A stretch of DNA of 11,228 nucleotides, from NCBI GenBank assembly GCA_016296565.1, contig JAEDJB010000057.1, positions 1-11,228 of the forward strand, in the 5' to 3' direction. This stretch comes from Oscillospiraceae bacterium. Its GTDB lineage: Bacteria; Bacillota; Clostridia; Oscillospirales; Oscillospiraceae. Made by a program: the position numbers and the translations under genes. Numbering within the stretch: the first letter of the stretch is position 1; each line of letters starts with the position of its first letter. Positions 1 to 7,025 of this stretch are shown in pieces. Under the pieces are notes generated by a model. The model did not search any database. It was not told the DNA's origin and was given only the letters and a program-made list of their open reading frames with translations.

Positions 1-2360
1 TTCTCCATGGTGGTGCCCAGGGATTTTTCAGAAATGGCCTCCAGGAGCACCGCGTGCTCCATGCGGCCGTCCAGAACGGTGACCGCCCCCACCCCGTGCT
101 CCACGGCGTGGATGCAGTTCATGGTCTTGGGGATCATGCCCCCGGCGATGAGGCCGCTGTCGATGAGCTCGTTTGCCCGGCCCACGTCCATCTTGGCGAT
201 GCGGGTGGACTGGTTGTGGCTGTCCACCAGGATGCCGTCGGTGTCCGTGAGGAACACCAGCTTGTCCGCGCCCACGGCCTCGGCCACCGCGCGGGCGGCG
301 TCGTCGGCGTTGCAGTTGATGGCAGCTCCCTTCTCGTCCCGGGCAATGGGAGAGACCACGGGCAGGTAGCCCCCGTCCAGCAGGGTGGTGAGCAGCCGGG
401 GCTCCACCTTGGTGATGGTGCCCACCAGGCCCAGGGCCTTGTCCTTCTGCCGGGCGGTGATGAGGCAGCCGTCCCGGCCGGAGACGCCGCAGGCCTTGGC
501 GCCGATCCGGTCCAGAGCCCCCACGATGGACTTGTTCACCCGGGCGGACAGGGCCATTTCCGCCCCGTCCAGCACGGCCTGATCCGTGACCCGGTAGCCG
601 TTTTCAAACTTGGTCTCCACGTTCAGCCGGTCCAGCAGGGCGGAGATTTCCTTGCCGCCCCCGTGGACCAGGATCACCCGCACGCCCACGGACTGGAGGG
701 CGGCGGCGTCCTCCAAGATGGTATCGGTAGAGGAGGCGTCCAGGGCGGAGCCTCCGTATTTAATCACCAGGGTGCGGCCCTCATACCGGCGGAGCAGGGG
801 CAGCACATCCAGCAGGGCGCGGACCTTGCTCATGCCGTCCATGCCGTGCTGCACGTCGTACTCGTGGAGGAACTGCTTGGCGTACTCCACGTCGGAGGGG
901 CAGTCGATATACTCAATGCCCCGCTTCTGGCGGGTCTCCGCCCCCTTGCCGGTGAGCAGGATCACCGTGGGCACGTCGCAGCTCATCACCGCCTGGCGGA
1001 TGGCCTCCCCCCGGTCGGGGACGATGGAGTAGTCGCAGTCCTGGGCCTCCACATACTGGGCGATGTCCCGGCAGATCTCCTCCACCGGCTCCTCTCCGGC
1101 GTCCTCCTCGGTGAGGATCACCAGGTCGGAATACTGGCCGGAGATTTCCCCCAGATCCTTCCGGCGGTCATAGGCCTTGTAGCCCGGGCAGCCGAACACG
1201 GTGACGATGCGCTTTCCGGGGTACTCCTCCTTCACCGACTGGAACAGAGTCTCAAAGGACAGGCGGTTGTGGGCGTAGTCCACGATGACGGAGACCTTCT
1301 CGTCGGCGTTGGTGTAGACCTCCATCCGCCCGGGGACCCGGGCCTTCATGAGGCCGGCAAAGGCGTACTGCTCGGGGATGCCCAGGGCCTCGCACACCGC
1401 CAGGGCGGCCAGGGCGTTCTGGACGTTGAACAGGCCGGGCATGGTCAGCCGGAACTCCCGGCTGTACCGGGGGGTCTTCACCCGGAAGAGGATGTCGCCG
1501 CCGGCCTTGCGGATCTGAGAGCCGAAGATGGTGGCGGAGGGGTCCTTCCGGGAGAAGGTGATGATCCGGGGGCAGTTCTTCCGGGCAGCTTCCAGCACCC
1601 GGTCGGCGTGGTCCGTGTCCAGGTTCACGCAGGCGGCGGCCGCCTGGGCAAAGATCCGCAGCTTGGAGGAGAAGTAGTCCTCAAAGTCCGGGTGCTCAAT
1701 GGGGGAGATGTGGTCCATACCGATGTTCAGGAACACGGCGGCGGCAAACTCCACGTTCTTCACCCGGTCGTATTTCAGGGCCTGGCTGGAGACCTCCATG
1801 GTCATGTAGCGCATGTCGGTGTCCACGCCGTTGGCAAAGTGGCGCTCCAAGTCCAGGGGCTCGGGGGTGGTCAGGTGGGACTCGAACTTCTCCACCCCGT
1901 CGTAGGTTTCGATAGAGGAAATCACGCCGCTGGGCTTCTGCTTCTTGGCGGCCAGATACTCGTCAAAGATATACTTTAAGTAATAGGTGGTGGAGGACTT
2001 TCCCTTGGTGCCGGTGATGCCCACCACGCTGAGCTTGGAGGAGGGGTGGTTATAGTAGAAATCAGCCAGCAGGGCCATGGCCAGGCGGACGTCGTTCACC
2101 TGAAGGCAGGGCAGGTCCACCTCCTCATAGGGCTTTTCGGCAAGGTAAGCGAAAGCCCCCTGCTCCTTGGCGGCCTGGAGGAACTCCACCTTGAAGTGGG
2201 CGCCCTTGCAGATGAAGAGGGTGCCGGGGATCACCTGGCGGGAGTCGCAGCTGACCAGGGCCACCTCCCGGGTGAGAGGGGCTCCGGCGAAGTTCAGGAG
2301 CAGGTTCTTTTTCTGGAGCAGCTGAATGTAATCCCCCAGGGGGTAAAGGGTCAGGTTCAT
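1..2360 (-). CDS. MurE-type Mur ligase fused to acetylglutamate kinase (MurE-ArgB fusion), 3' end outside the window
   Basis: One uninterrupted minus-strand frame of 786 codons that runs off the left edge. The MurE half would join an amino acid to UDP-MurNAc-L-Ala-D-Glu in the cytoplasm. It shows SCDSR at 37-41, KGAHFK at 52-57, the ATP loop GITGTKGKSST at 114-124, TTPE at 164-167, EVSSQAL at 189-195, DHISPIEHP near 206-214, candidate carbamoylated K233, GLFNVQNA at 309-316, VPGRME at 342-347, DYAHN at 361-365 and GKGAE at 471-475. The DAP-specificity motif DNPR is replaced by TEEDAGEEP at 417-425. After a short linker (about 503-509), the ArgB half would phosphorylate N-acetyl-L-glutamate. 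It has K534 in VIKYGG, HGGGK at 566-570, R590, N684/D686, D706 and K745, and lacks only a few C-terminal residues. The ATG at 2360 has an AAAGGA site 9 bases upstream. No ribosome-binding site is seen before internal Met510, so a fused product is likely. The amino-acid substrate of the ligase is not determined. Confidence 0.93.
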   Translation of the reverse strand, partial: MNLTLYPLGDYIQLLQKKNLLLNFAGAPLTREVALVSCDSRQVIPGTLFICKGAHFKVEFLQAAKEQGAFAYLAEKPYEEVDLPCLQVNDVRLAMALLADFYYNHPSSKLSVVGITGTKGKSSTTYYLKYIFDEYLAAKKQKPSGVISSIETYDGVEKFESHLTTPEPLDLERHFANGVDTDMRYMTMEVSSQALKYDRVKNVEFAAAVFLNIGMDHISPIEHPDFEDYFSSKLRIFAQAAAACVNLDTDHADRVLEAARKNCPRIITFSRKDPSATIFGSQIRKAGGDILFRVKTPRYSREFRLTMPGLFNVQNALAALAVCEALGIPEQYAFAGLMKARVPGRMEVYTNADEKVSVIVDYAHNRLSFETLFQSVKEEYPGKRIVTVFGCPGYKAYDRRKDLGEISGQYSDLVILTEEDAGEEPVEEICRDIAQYVEAQDCDYSIVPDRGEAIRQAVMSCDVPTVILLTGKGAETRQKRGIEYIDCPSDVEYAKQFLHEYDVQHGMDGMSKVRALLDVLPLLRRYEGRTLVIKYGGSALDASSTDTILEDAAALQSVGVRVILVHGGGKEISALLDRLNVETKFENGYRVTDQAVLDGAEMALSARVNKSIVGALDRIGAKACGVSGRDGCLITARQKDKALGLVGTITKVEPRLLTTLLDGGYLPVVSPIARDEKGAAINCNADDAARAVAEAVGADKLVFLTDTDGILVDSHNQSTRIAKMDVGRANELIDSGLIAGGMIPKTMNCIHAVEHGVGAVTVLDGRMEHAVLLEAISEKSLGTTME

Positions 2361-2420
2361 GGGGCATAGTCCTTTCTCTGGTAAAGGTTATGGTTATGGA
2401 AAACGGCAGGAAAAAATCTC

Positions 2421-2580
2421 GGCTCCCCCTCTGGGGGAGCTGGATTCGCCCGTAGGGCGAAGACTGAGAGGGCAGCTATCGTTGGTTACCCTCTGTCGTT
2501 CTGTTCGTGCAGTCCTTTGGGATGTTTGCCCTCTCAGTCAGCCTGCGGCTGCCAGCTCTCCCAAAGGGAGAGCCAAGGGG
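2421..2580. repeat. Double-hairpin inverted repeat element between the racemase and murE-argB genes
   Basis: Two arms of about 53 bases, at about 2421-2475 and 2526-2580, are imperfect inverted copies of each other around a 50-base centre. Each arm begins with its own hairpin (GGCTCCCCC/GGGGGAGC in the left arm, GGCTCTCCC/GGGAGAGC in the right), and both inner ends share a GACTGAGAGGGCA block in inverted orientation. A second small hairpin (TTCGCCC/GGGCGAA) lies in the left arm at about 2446-2461. No gene is visible inside. The layout suggests a non-autonomous, MITE-like or REP-like dispersed repeat. From memory such GC-rich palindromes are common between genes in Oscillospiraceae. It would be transcribed as the leader of murE-argB if the cluster is an operon. 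Confidence 0.75.
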
Positions 2581-2608
2581 GCTTGTGCGGGCTGCTGCGT
2601 TTTCCCGT

Positions 2609-3319
2609 TTAAATATTCCGCAGCTGTTTGCCGCAGCGGAGGATGGCCTGCTCGGCCAGGACCTCCATGGCGTCGATATAGTAAGGGGGCAGGCTGTGCA
2701 GGCTCCGGTATACCGACAGCTCCGTGCAGCCCAGAATGGCGCAGTCGCAGCCGGCAGCGCGGAGAAAGGCGTCAATCTCCGCGAACTTCTCCCGGGAGCC
2801 GGTCTCCCCCCGCTTGATCTCGTCGTAAATGATGGACATCACCGTTTTTTGCAGGTCCTCCGGCGGGGTCACGGCGGCCAGCCCCGCGGCCTCCAGCTCC
2901 TTCTGGTAGATGCCGGTGCGCACGGTGCCGTCGGTGGCCAGGATGCCCACGGTTTTCTTCCCGGCGGCCTGAATGGCCTTCACCGTCTCCCGGATCATGT
3001 GGATGATGGGGATGTGCAGCTGGGCCTGGAGCCGGTCGGCAAAGTAGTGGCTGGTGTTGCAGGGGATGGCCAGGTGGGTGCAGCCGGCGTTTTCCAGGAG
3101 TTTGGCGTCTGCCAGCAGGTGCTGAAAGACCTCCTCCTCCCGGCCGCCTAAGATGCCGGCGGTGCGGTCGGGGATCTTGGCGTCGCTCCAGATGAGCACC
3201 CGCAGGTGCTCCTGGTCGGACTCGGCCTGGGTGCGGTCGATGATCCGCTGGTAAAAGGTGTTGGTGGCCTGGGGTCCCATGCCCCCCAACACGCCTAAAA
3301 TGCCTTCTTTGTTTGTCAT
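2609..3319 (-). CDS. Aspartate/glutamate racemase family protein, probably aspartate racemase
   Basis: A 236-residue protein of normal length for cofactor-independent aspartate racemases, which interconvert L- and D-aspartate with two cysteines acting as acid/base pair. The N-terminal signature GVLGGMGPQAT (9-19) is typical of the aspartate racemase branch rather than MurI glutamate racemase. The catalytic cysteines are C87 in IPCNTSHYF and C198 in LGCTELS, both intact. The ATG at 3319 is preceded by GGAGGAG at good spacing. It lies 84 bases downstream of the D-aspartate-ligase-like gene on the same strand, and that neighbour points to D-Asp supply for the cell wall. In Enterococcus faecium a racemase gene likewise adjoins the D-aspartate ligase gene. 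A broader-specificity amino-acid racemase is the main alternative. Confidence 0.88.
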   Translation of the reverse strand: MTNKEGILGVLGGMGPQATNTFYQRIIDRTQAESDQEHLRVLIWSDAKIPDRTAGILGGREEEVFQHLLADAKLLENAGCTHLAIPCNTSHYFADRLQAQLHIPIIHMIRETVKAIQAAGKKTVGILATDGTVRTGIYQKELEAAGLAAVTPPEDLQKTVMSIIYDEIKRGETGSREKFAEIDAFLRAAGCDCAILGCTELSVYRSLHSLPPYYIDAMEVLAEQAILRCGKQLRNI

Positions 3320-3367
3320 AGGCAGTGCTCCTCCACGGTCTGTTCTGCTTTCTTGGGTGGATGCTGC

Positions 3368-3386
3368 GGGCGAACACAGTTCGCCC
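3368..3386. repeat. Short perfect palindrome of a likely dispersed repeat
   Basis: GGGCGAAC, a three-base loop (ACA) and GTTCGCCC form an 8-bp perfect stem in the 84-base gap between the ligase stop and the racemase start. It has no T-run, so it is a poor terminator. Read on the minus strand with its flank it gives TAGGGGCGAACTGTGTTCG, a string I recognise as recurring in intergenic regions of Oscillospiraceae. That recognition is from memory and not tested here. Confidence 0.6.
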
Positions 3387-3403
3387 CTACATGAAATGGA
3401 GGT

Positions 3404-4612
3404 TCAGGATTTCTTCTCGTAATACTGCTTGTACTTCTTAAAGTGCCCCAGCAGGTTCTTTTTCATGCGGAGGGTGCGGCCGAAGGCCTTGTCCTTCCCG
3501 TAAAACAGGGGGGTGACCTCTTTGCCCTGGTCCATGAGGGCCTGCATCTCCTGGTGGTAATCCTTCACGATGTAGTCAAAGGCCACCTTCCGGGGGACCA
3601 CCCGCCACAGGCTGGGGTTGTCCGCCAGGACGAAGGGCAGGTCCTTCCCCTCCACCCGGTCCTCCACCAGGAGTTTGGCGATGTTGTACCCCGCCCCGGT
3701 GACGTAGTAGTTGCTGCGGCCCTGGCGGCAGTTGATCTCAAAGGCCTTGAACTTGCCGTCCCGCTGGTCGTACTTGATGTCGAAATTGGAGAAGCCCACG
3801 TAGTTTAAGTCCTCCAGGAAGGCCTTGAACTTCTGGCACAGCTCCTCGTTCACCTCCGTGAGGATCACCGCGTGGTTGCCGATGCCGTGGGGGGTGTGCT
3901 CCTCCAGGAGCACGTGGCCCAGGCACATGAGCTTCACCTTGGCGTTCCGGTCGGAGTAGCAGGTGAGCACCCGCATGTAGCTGTCGTCCCCGGGGATGAA
4001 GTCCTGAATGATCATGGTGTCCGGGTACCCGGCGGCGTAGACCTTATCCAGCACCTCCTCCAGGTTCTTCCGGTCAGGGCAGGTAAAGACCTTCTCGTTG
4101 CCGGGGAAGGGGTGCTCCCAGTAGGCCACCCCGTTGGAGGGCTTGCAGATATAGGGGGGCTGGAAGGGCAAGGTAAAGTCGTGGCCCATCTCCTTCCGGT
4201 AAACGAAGGTCCCCGGGTGGTCGATGCCGTACTTGTCGCACAGCTCGTAGAACTTTTCTTTGTTGATGAGGGTGTTGATGAGATCCCCGTCAATGTAGGC
4301 GGCCACGCAGTTGGGGGGAAAGGAGTCCTTGTTCTCCGCTGCCAGCTTCACATAGCTGTCCCCGCAGCCGATGACCAGCACGGTTTTATCCCCAAACTCC
4401 CGGGCCACCTCGGCCACGTTGTTCCGGAAGGTCTCCGCGTCCTCGTTCTGGGCGCAGACCCGATAGTCGATGATGTCAGAGCCATAGGCCGGGCCGGAGG
4501 CGAACTTGCCGTAGCAGACCGACTTGACCCCATAGGCCTCGTGGAAGGCACGGGCCACGCTGTAGACATTGATATCCCCGCCGAAAAGCAGGGGCTGGAA
4601 GGTTTGTTCCAT
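3404..4612 (-). CDS. ATP-grasp D-aspartate ligase-like enzyme (peptidoglycan side-chain/cross-bridge)
   Basis: A 402-residue ATP-grasp protein resembling the E. faecium D-aspartate ligase, which activates the beta-carboxylate of D-Asp with ATP and joins it to the epsilon-amine of L-Lys in the UDP-MurNAc-pentapeptide. Shared blocks are the N-terminal GGDINVYSVARAFHEAYG (11-28), IGCGDSY (81-87), ATP-binding lysine K157 in CKPSNG, the strongly matching MIIQDFIPGDDS (200-211), FDIKYD (277-282) and metal-binding FEINCRQGRS (291-300). There is no signal peptide or membrane segment, so it is cytoplasmic. The ATG at 4612 follows AAGGAAG. It is the first gene of a same-strand set with the racemase and MurE-ArgB. 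No convincing promoter is seen between the hairpin at 4653-4682 and the start, so read-through from rel is possible. The acceptor amine and the exact D-amino acid are inferred from homology and neighbours. Another carboxylate-amine ligase activity cannot be excluded. Confidence 0.86.
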   Translation of the reverse strand: MEQTFQPLLFGGDINVYSVARAFHEAYGVKSVCYGKFASGPAYGSDIIDYRVCAQNEDAETFRNNVAEVAREFGDKTVLVIGCGDSYVKLAAENKDSFPPNCVAAYIDGDLINTLINKEKFYELCDKYGIDHPGTFVYRKEMGHDFTLPFQPPYICKPSNGVAYWEHPFPGNEKVFTCPDRKNLEEVLDKVYAAGYPDTMIIQDFIPGDDSYMRVLTCYSDRNAKVKLMCLGHVLLEEHTPHGIGNHAVILTEVNEELCQKFKAFLEDLNYVGFSNFDIKYDQRDGKFKAFEINCRQGRSNYYVTGAGYNIAKLLVEDRVEGKDLPFVLADNPSLWRVVPRKVAFDYIVKDYHQEMQALMDQGKEVTPLFYGKDKAFGRTLRMKKNLLGHFKKYKQYYEKKS

Positions 4613-4652
4613 GGTTGATGCGCTTCCTTATTTTTTTATTTCCCCGGGAAAG

Positions 4653-4686
4653 AAAGGAGCCGAACAAGGGCCCGGCTCCTTTTTTT
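4653..4686. terminator. Intrinsic terminator hairpin after rel, possibly bidirectional
   Basis: A perfect 10-bp stem, AAAGGAGCCG (4653-4662) with CGGCTCCTTT (4673-4682), encloses a 10-base loop. On the minus strand, the direction of transcription, it is followed by CTTTCCC, a modest T tract. On the plus strand it runs into seven Ts. It sits 47 bases after the rel stop and about 40 bases before the ligase start, so it probably ends or attenuates rel transcription. Confidence 0.72.
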
Positions 4687-4729
4687 GTTCCCGTTTTCGG
4701 TGTGGTTATACAGGCCGCACCCTGTTTTC

Positions 4730-6964
4730 TCAGCCGCTTACTCTTGCTACCTGGTAAACGCCCTTGATCTGGTTGAGCTTGTTCATGATGGTGGTCACCT
4801 CGCTCTGGGTGCGCACCTCGATGACCAGGCTGATCTTGGCGTAGCCGTCGGGCAGGGCGTTGGCGGTGAAGGACAGGGCGTTGATCTTGGCCGAGGCCAG
4901 CACCGTGGCCACGTCCATGGCAAGGCCCGTCCGGTCCTTGCCGATGAGCTCCACGGTAGCCTTGTAGGTGTTCAGGCTGCCCGCGTCCCAGCTGACCTTG
5001 ATCCAGCGCGCCTTCTCCCCCTCCCGGCTCTGGCCGGTGACGGCGTTGGGACAGTCCGCCCGGTGGACGGACACGCCGTAGCCCCGGGTGATAAAGCCCA
5101 CGATCTCGTCTCCGGGCACGGGGGTGCAGCACTTGGCAAACTTCACCATGCACTCCGTCATGCCCGACACGATGACCCCGGACACGGAGTGGCGCTGGTT
5201 GCCCGGCTTGGCAACGCCGGAGTCCACCTTGGCCCGGGCGGCCTGCTCGGCAGCCTCCTGGGCGGCCCGCTCGGCGGCGATCTTCTCCGCCTGCTGCCGG
5301 TCCTGGTGGACCAGTTCTTCTCTGGCTCGGTTGGCGCACTTCTGGGCGGAGGCGCCTCCGTAGCCGATGGCGGCGTACATCTCCTCCAGGGAGGCGAAGC
5401 GCACCTTCTCCAGGATGTGGGGGAGCATCTCCTCGGTGGTGAGCATGGCGATGGTGATCCCCAGCCGCTTCAGCTCGCTCTCGAACATGGAGCGGCCGGT
5501 GGCCACGTTCTCCTCCCGCTTCTCCCGCTTGAACCACTGGCGGATCTTGGTGCGGGCCTGGTTGCTCTTGGCCAGCTTCATCCAGTCCCGGCTGGGGCCC
5601 TTGGCGTTCTTGGAGGTGATGACCTCCACGATTTCCCCGGATTTCAGCTGATAATCAAAGCCCACAATGCGGCCGTTGACCTTGGCCCCCGTCATGGAGT
5701 TGCCCACGGCGGAGTGGATGGCGTAGGCAAAGTCGATGGGGGTGGCCCCGGCGGGCAGGTTGATCACGTCGGCGTTGGGGGTAAAGACAAAGACCTCGTC
5801 GGCGAACAGGTCCACCTTCAGGTTTCGGATATACTCCTCGGCCTCGGTGTCCTGCTGGTTTTCCAGCAGGCGGCGCACCCAGGCGAAGGTCTCCTCGGTG
5901 CCCAGCTGCTTCTGGCTGAGACCCTGCTTGTACTTCCAGTGGGCGGCCACGCCGTACTCTGCCATGTGGTGCATTTCCCAGGTGCGGATCTGCACCTCGA
6001 AGGGGATACCCTCAGAGCCGATGACCGTGGTGTGCAGGGACTGGTACATGTTGGGCTTGGGGGTGCCGATATAGTCCTTGAACCGGCCCAGCACCGCCTT
6101 GTACATGTCGTGGATGCACCCCAGCACGCTGTAGCAGGTGGAGATGTCGTCCACAATAACCCGGAAGGCGTACAGGTCGAAGATCTCGCTCATGGTCTTG
6201 TTCTGGGCGTACATCTTCCGGTAGATAGAGTAGATATGCTTCACCCGGCCGTAGACGGTGCACTTGATGCCCTCCTTCTCCAGCCGGTCCTGGATTTCCT
6301 TCTGGATGCGCTCCATGAAGGCCGCGTGGGCCTGGGCCTGGCGGGTGAGCTCCTCGTCGATCTCCTGGTAGGCCACAGGGTCCAGGAATTTTAAGGACCG
6401 GTCCTCCATCTCCCACTTCATCCGCTGCATGCCTAAGCGGTGGGCGATGGGGGCGTAGATCTCCAGGGTTTCCAGGGCTTTCTCCCGCTGCTTCCGCTCC
6501 GACTGGTACTCCAGGGTGCGGATGTTGTGGACCCGGTCGCAGATTTTGATGAGGATCACCCGCACGTCCTTGGCCATGGCCATGAGCATCTTCCGCAGGT
6601 TCTCCATCTGCTTTTCTTCCGTGGAGGTGTACTTGACCTTGGTGAGCTTGGTGACCCCTTCCACCAGGTCGGCAACGGTGGGGGAAAACCGGTGGGCCAC
6701 CTCCTCGTGGGTGGCGTCGGTGTCCTCAATGGTGTCGTGGAGCAGCGCGGCCATGATGGAGTCTGCGTCCAGGCCCAGCTCCGCCACCAGATGGGCCACC
6801 TCCAGGGGGTGGGTGATATAGGGTGAGCCGTCCTTGCGCAGCTGCCCATCGTGGTGGACCCGGGCATACTGGTAGGCGTCCCGGATGTGAGCCCGGTCCT
6901 CCTCTGTCATGTTCTTCAGCTTGTCTTCCAGTTCCTGGAACCGAACGTCTAATTTGTCCTCCAT
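4730..6964 (-). CDS. rel: Bifunctional (p)ppGpp synthetase/hydrolase (Rel/SpoT family)
   Basis: A 744-residue long Rel protein that makes (p)ppGpp from ATP and GDP/GTP during starvation and hydrolyses it afterwards. The HD hydrolase domain has H52, H76-D77, E80-D81, D143 and N147, all intact. The synthetase domain has G239-R240, D263 in FDLYAFRVI, RFKD at 294-297 (the motif of bifunctional enzymes rather than synthetase-only RelA), and E323 in FEVQIR. A TGS domain follows at about 385-450, then a conserved CC motif in KFAKCCTPVPGDE, and a C-terminal ACT domain over about the last 75 residues. The ATG at 6964 was chosen because AAAGGAAG lies just upstream. An in-frame GTG at 6982 overlaps that site and is unlikely. 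recJ lies 101 bases upstream on the same strand, a common Firmicutes arrangement. Confidence 0.96.
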   Translation of the reverse strand: MEDKLDVRFQELEDKLKNMTEEDRAHIRDAYQYARVHHDGQLRKDGSPYITHPLEVAHLVAELGLDADSIMAALLHDTIEDTDATHEEVAHRFSPTVADLVEGVTKLTKVKYTSTEEKQMENLRKMLMAMAKDVRVILIKICDRVHNIRTLEYQSERKQREKALETLEIYAPIAHRLGMQRMKWEMEDRSLKFLDPVAYQEIDEELTRQAQAHAAFMERIQKEIQDRLEKEGIKCTVYGRVKHIYSIYRKMYAQNKTMSEIFDLYAFRVIVDDISTCYSVLGCIHDMYKAVLGRFKDYIGTPKPNMYQSLHTTVIGSEGIPFEVQIRTWEMHHMAEYGVAAHWKYKQGLSQKQLGTEETFAWVRRLLENQQDTEAEEYIRNLKVDLFADEVFVFTPNADVINLPAGATPIDFAYAIHSAVGNSMTGAKVNGRIVGFDYQLKSGEIVEVITSKNAKGPSRDWMKLAKSNQARTKIRQWFKREKREENVATGRSMFESELKRLGITIAMLTTEEMLPHILEKVRFASLEEMYAAIGYGGASAQKCANRAREELVHQDRQQAEKIAAERAAQEAAEQAARAKVDSGVAKPGNQRHSVSGVIVSGMTECMVKFAKCCTPVPGDEIVGFITRGYGVSVHRADCPNAVTGQSREGEKARWIKVSWDAGSLNTYKATVELIGKDRTGLAMDVATVLASAKINALSFTANALPDGYAKISLVIEVRTQSEVTTIMNKLNQIKGVYQVARVSG

Positions 6965-7025
6965 AGGCCGGCTTCCTTTCACACGCTAGGTTTCTCTCTC
7001 TTATGGTCTGGACGTAAGCACCCCC

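Noticed and set aside
831..833. Separate argB gene starting at the internal ATG (Met510)
   Set aside because: There is no stop codon between the MurE and ArgB parts and no purine-rich ribosome-binding site before the ATG. Minor internal initiation cannot be fully excluded.
54..1979. Plus-strand open frame of 641 codons
   Set aside because: It lies entirely antisense to the MurE-ArgB frame, whose motifs are clear. Its composition (rich in G, H, V, L and Q) is what a reverse reading of GC-rich codons gives, and no family is recognisable.
2361..2367. ATG at 2367 as a start for murE
   Set aside because: It is in a different frame and only two bases from the AAAGGA site. The ATG at 2360 has proper spacing and opens the MurE frame.
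2359..2817. Plus-strand frames covering the 2361-2608 spacer
   Set aside because: They run through the inverted repeat and antisense to the racemase, with no recognisable protein features. The spacer is better explained by the repeat.
4685..6394. Plus-strand open frame of 569 codons
   Set aside because: It is antisense to rel, with the same low-complexity antisense composition and no recognisable domain.
6965..6982. GTG start of rel six codons upstream
   Set aside because: The GTG overlaps the AAAGGAAG ribosome-binding site that serves the ATG at 6964.
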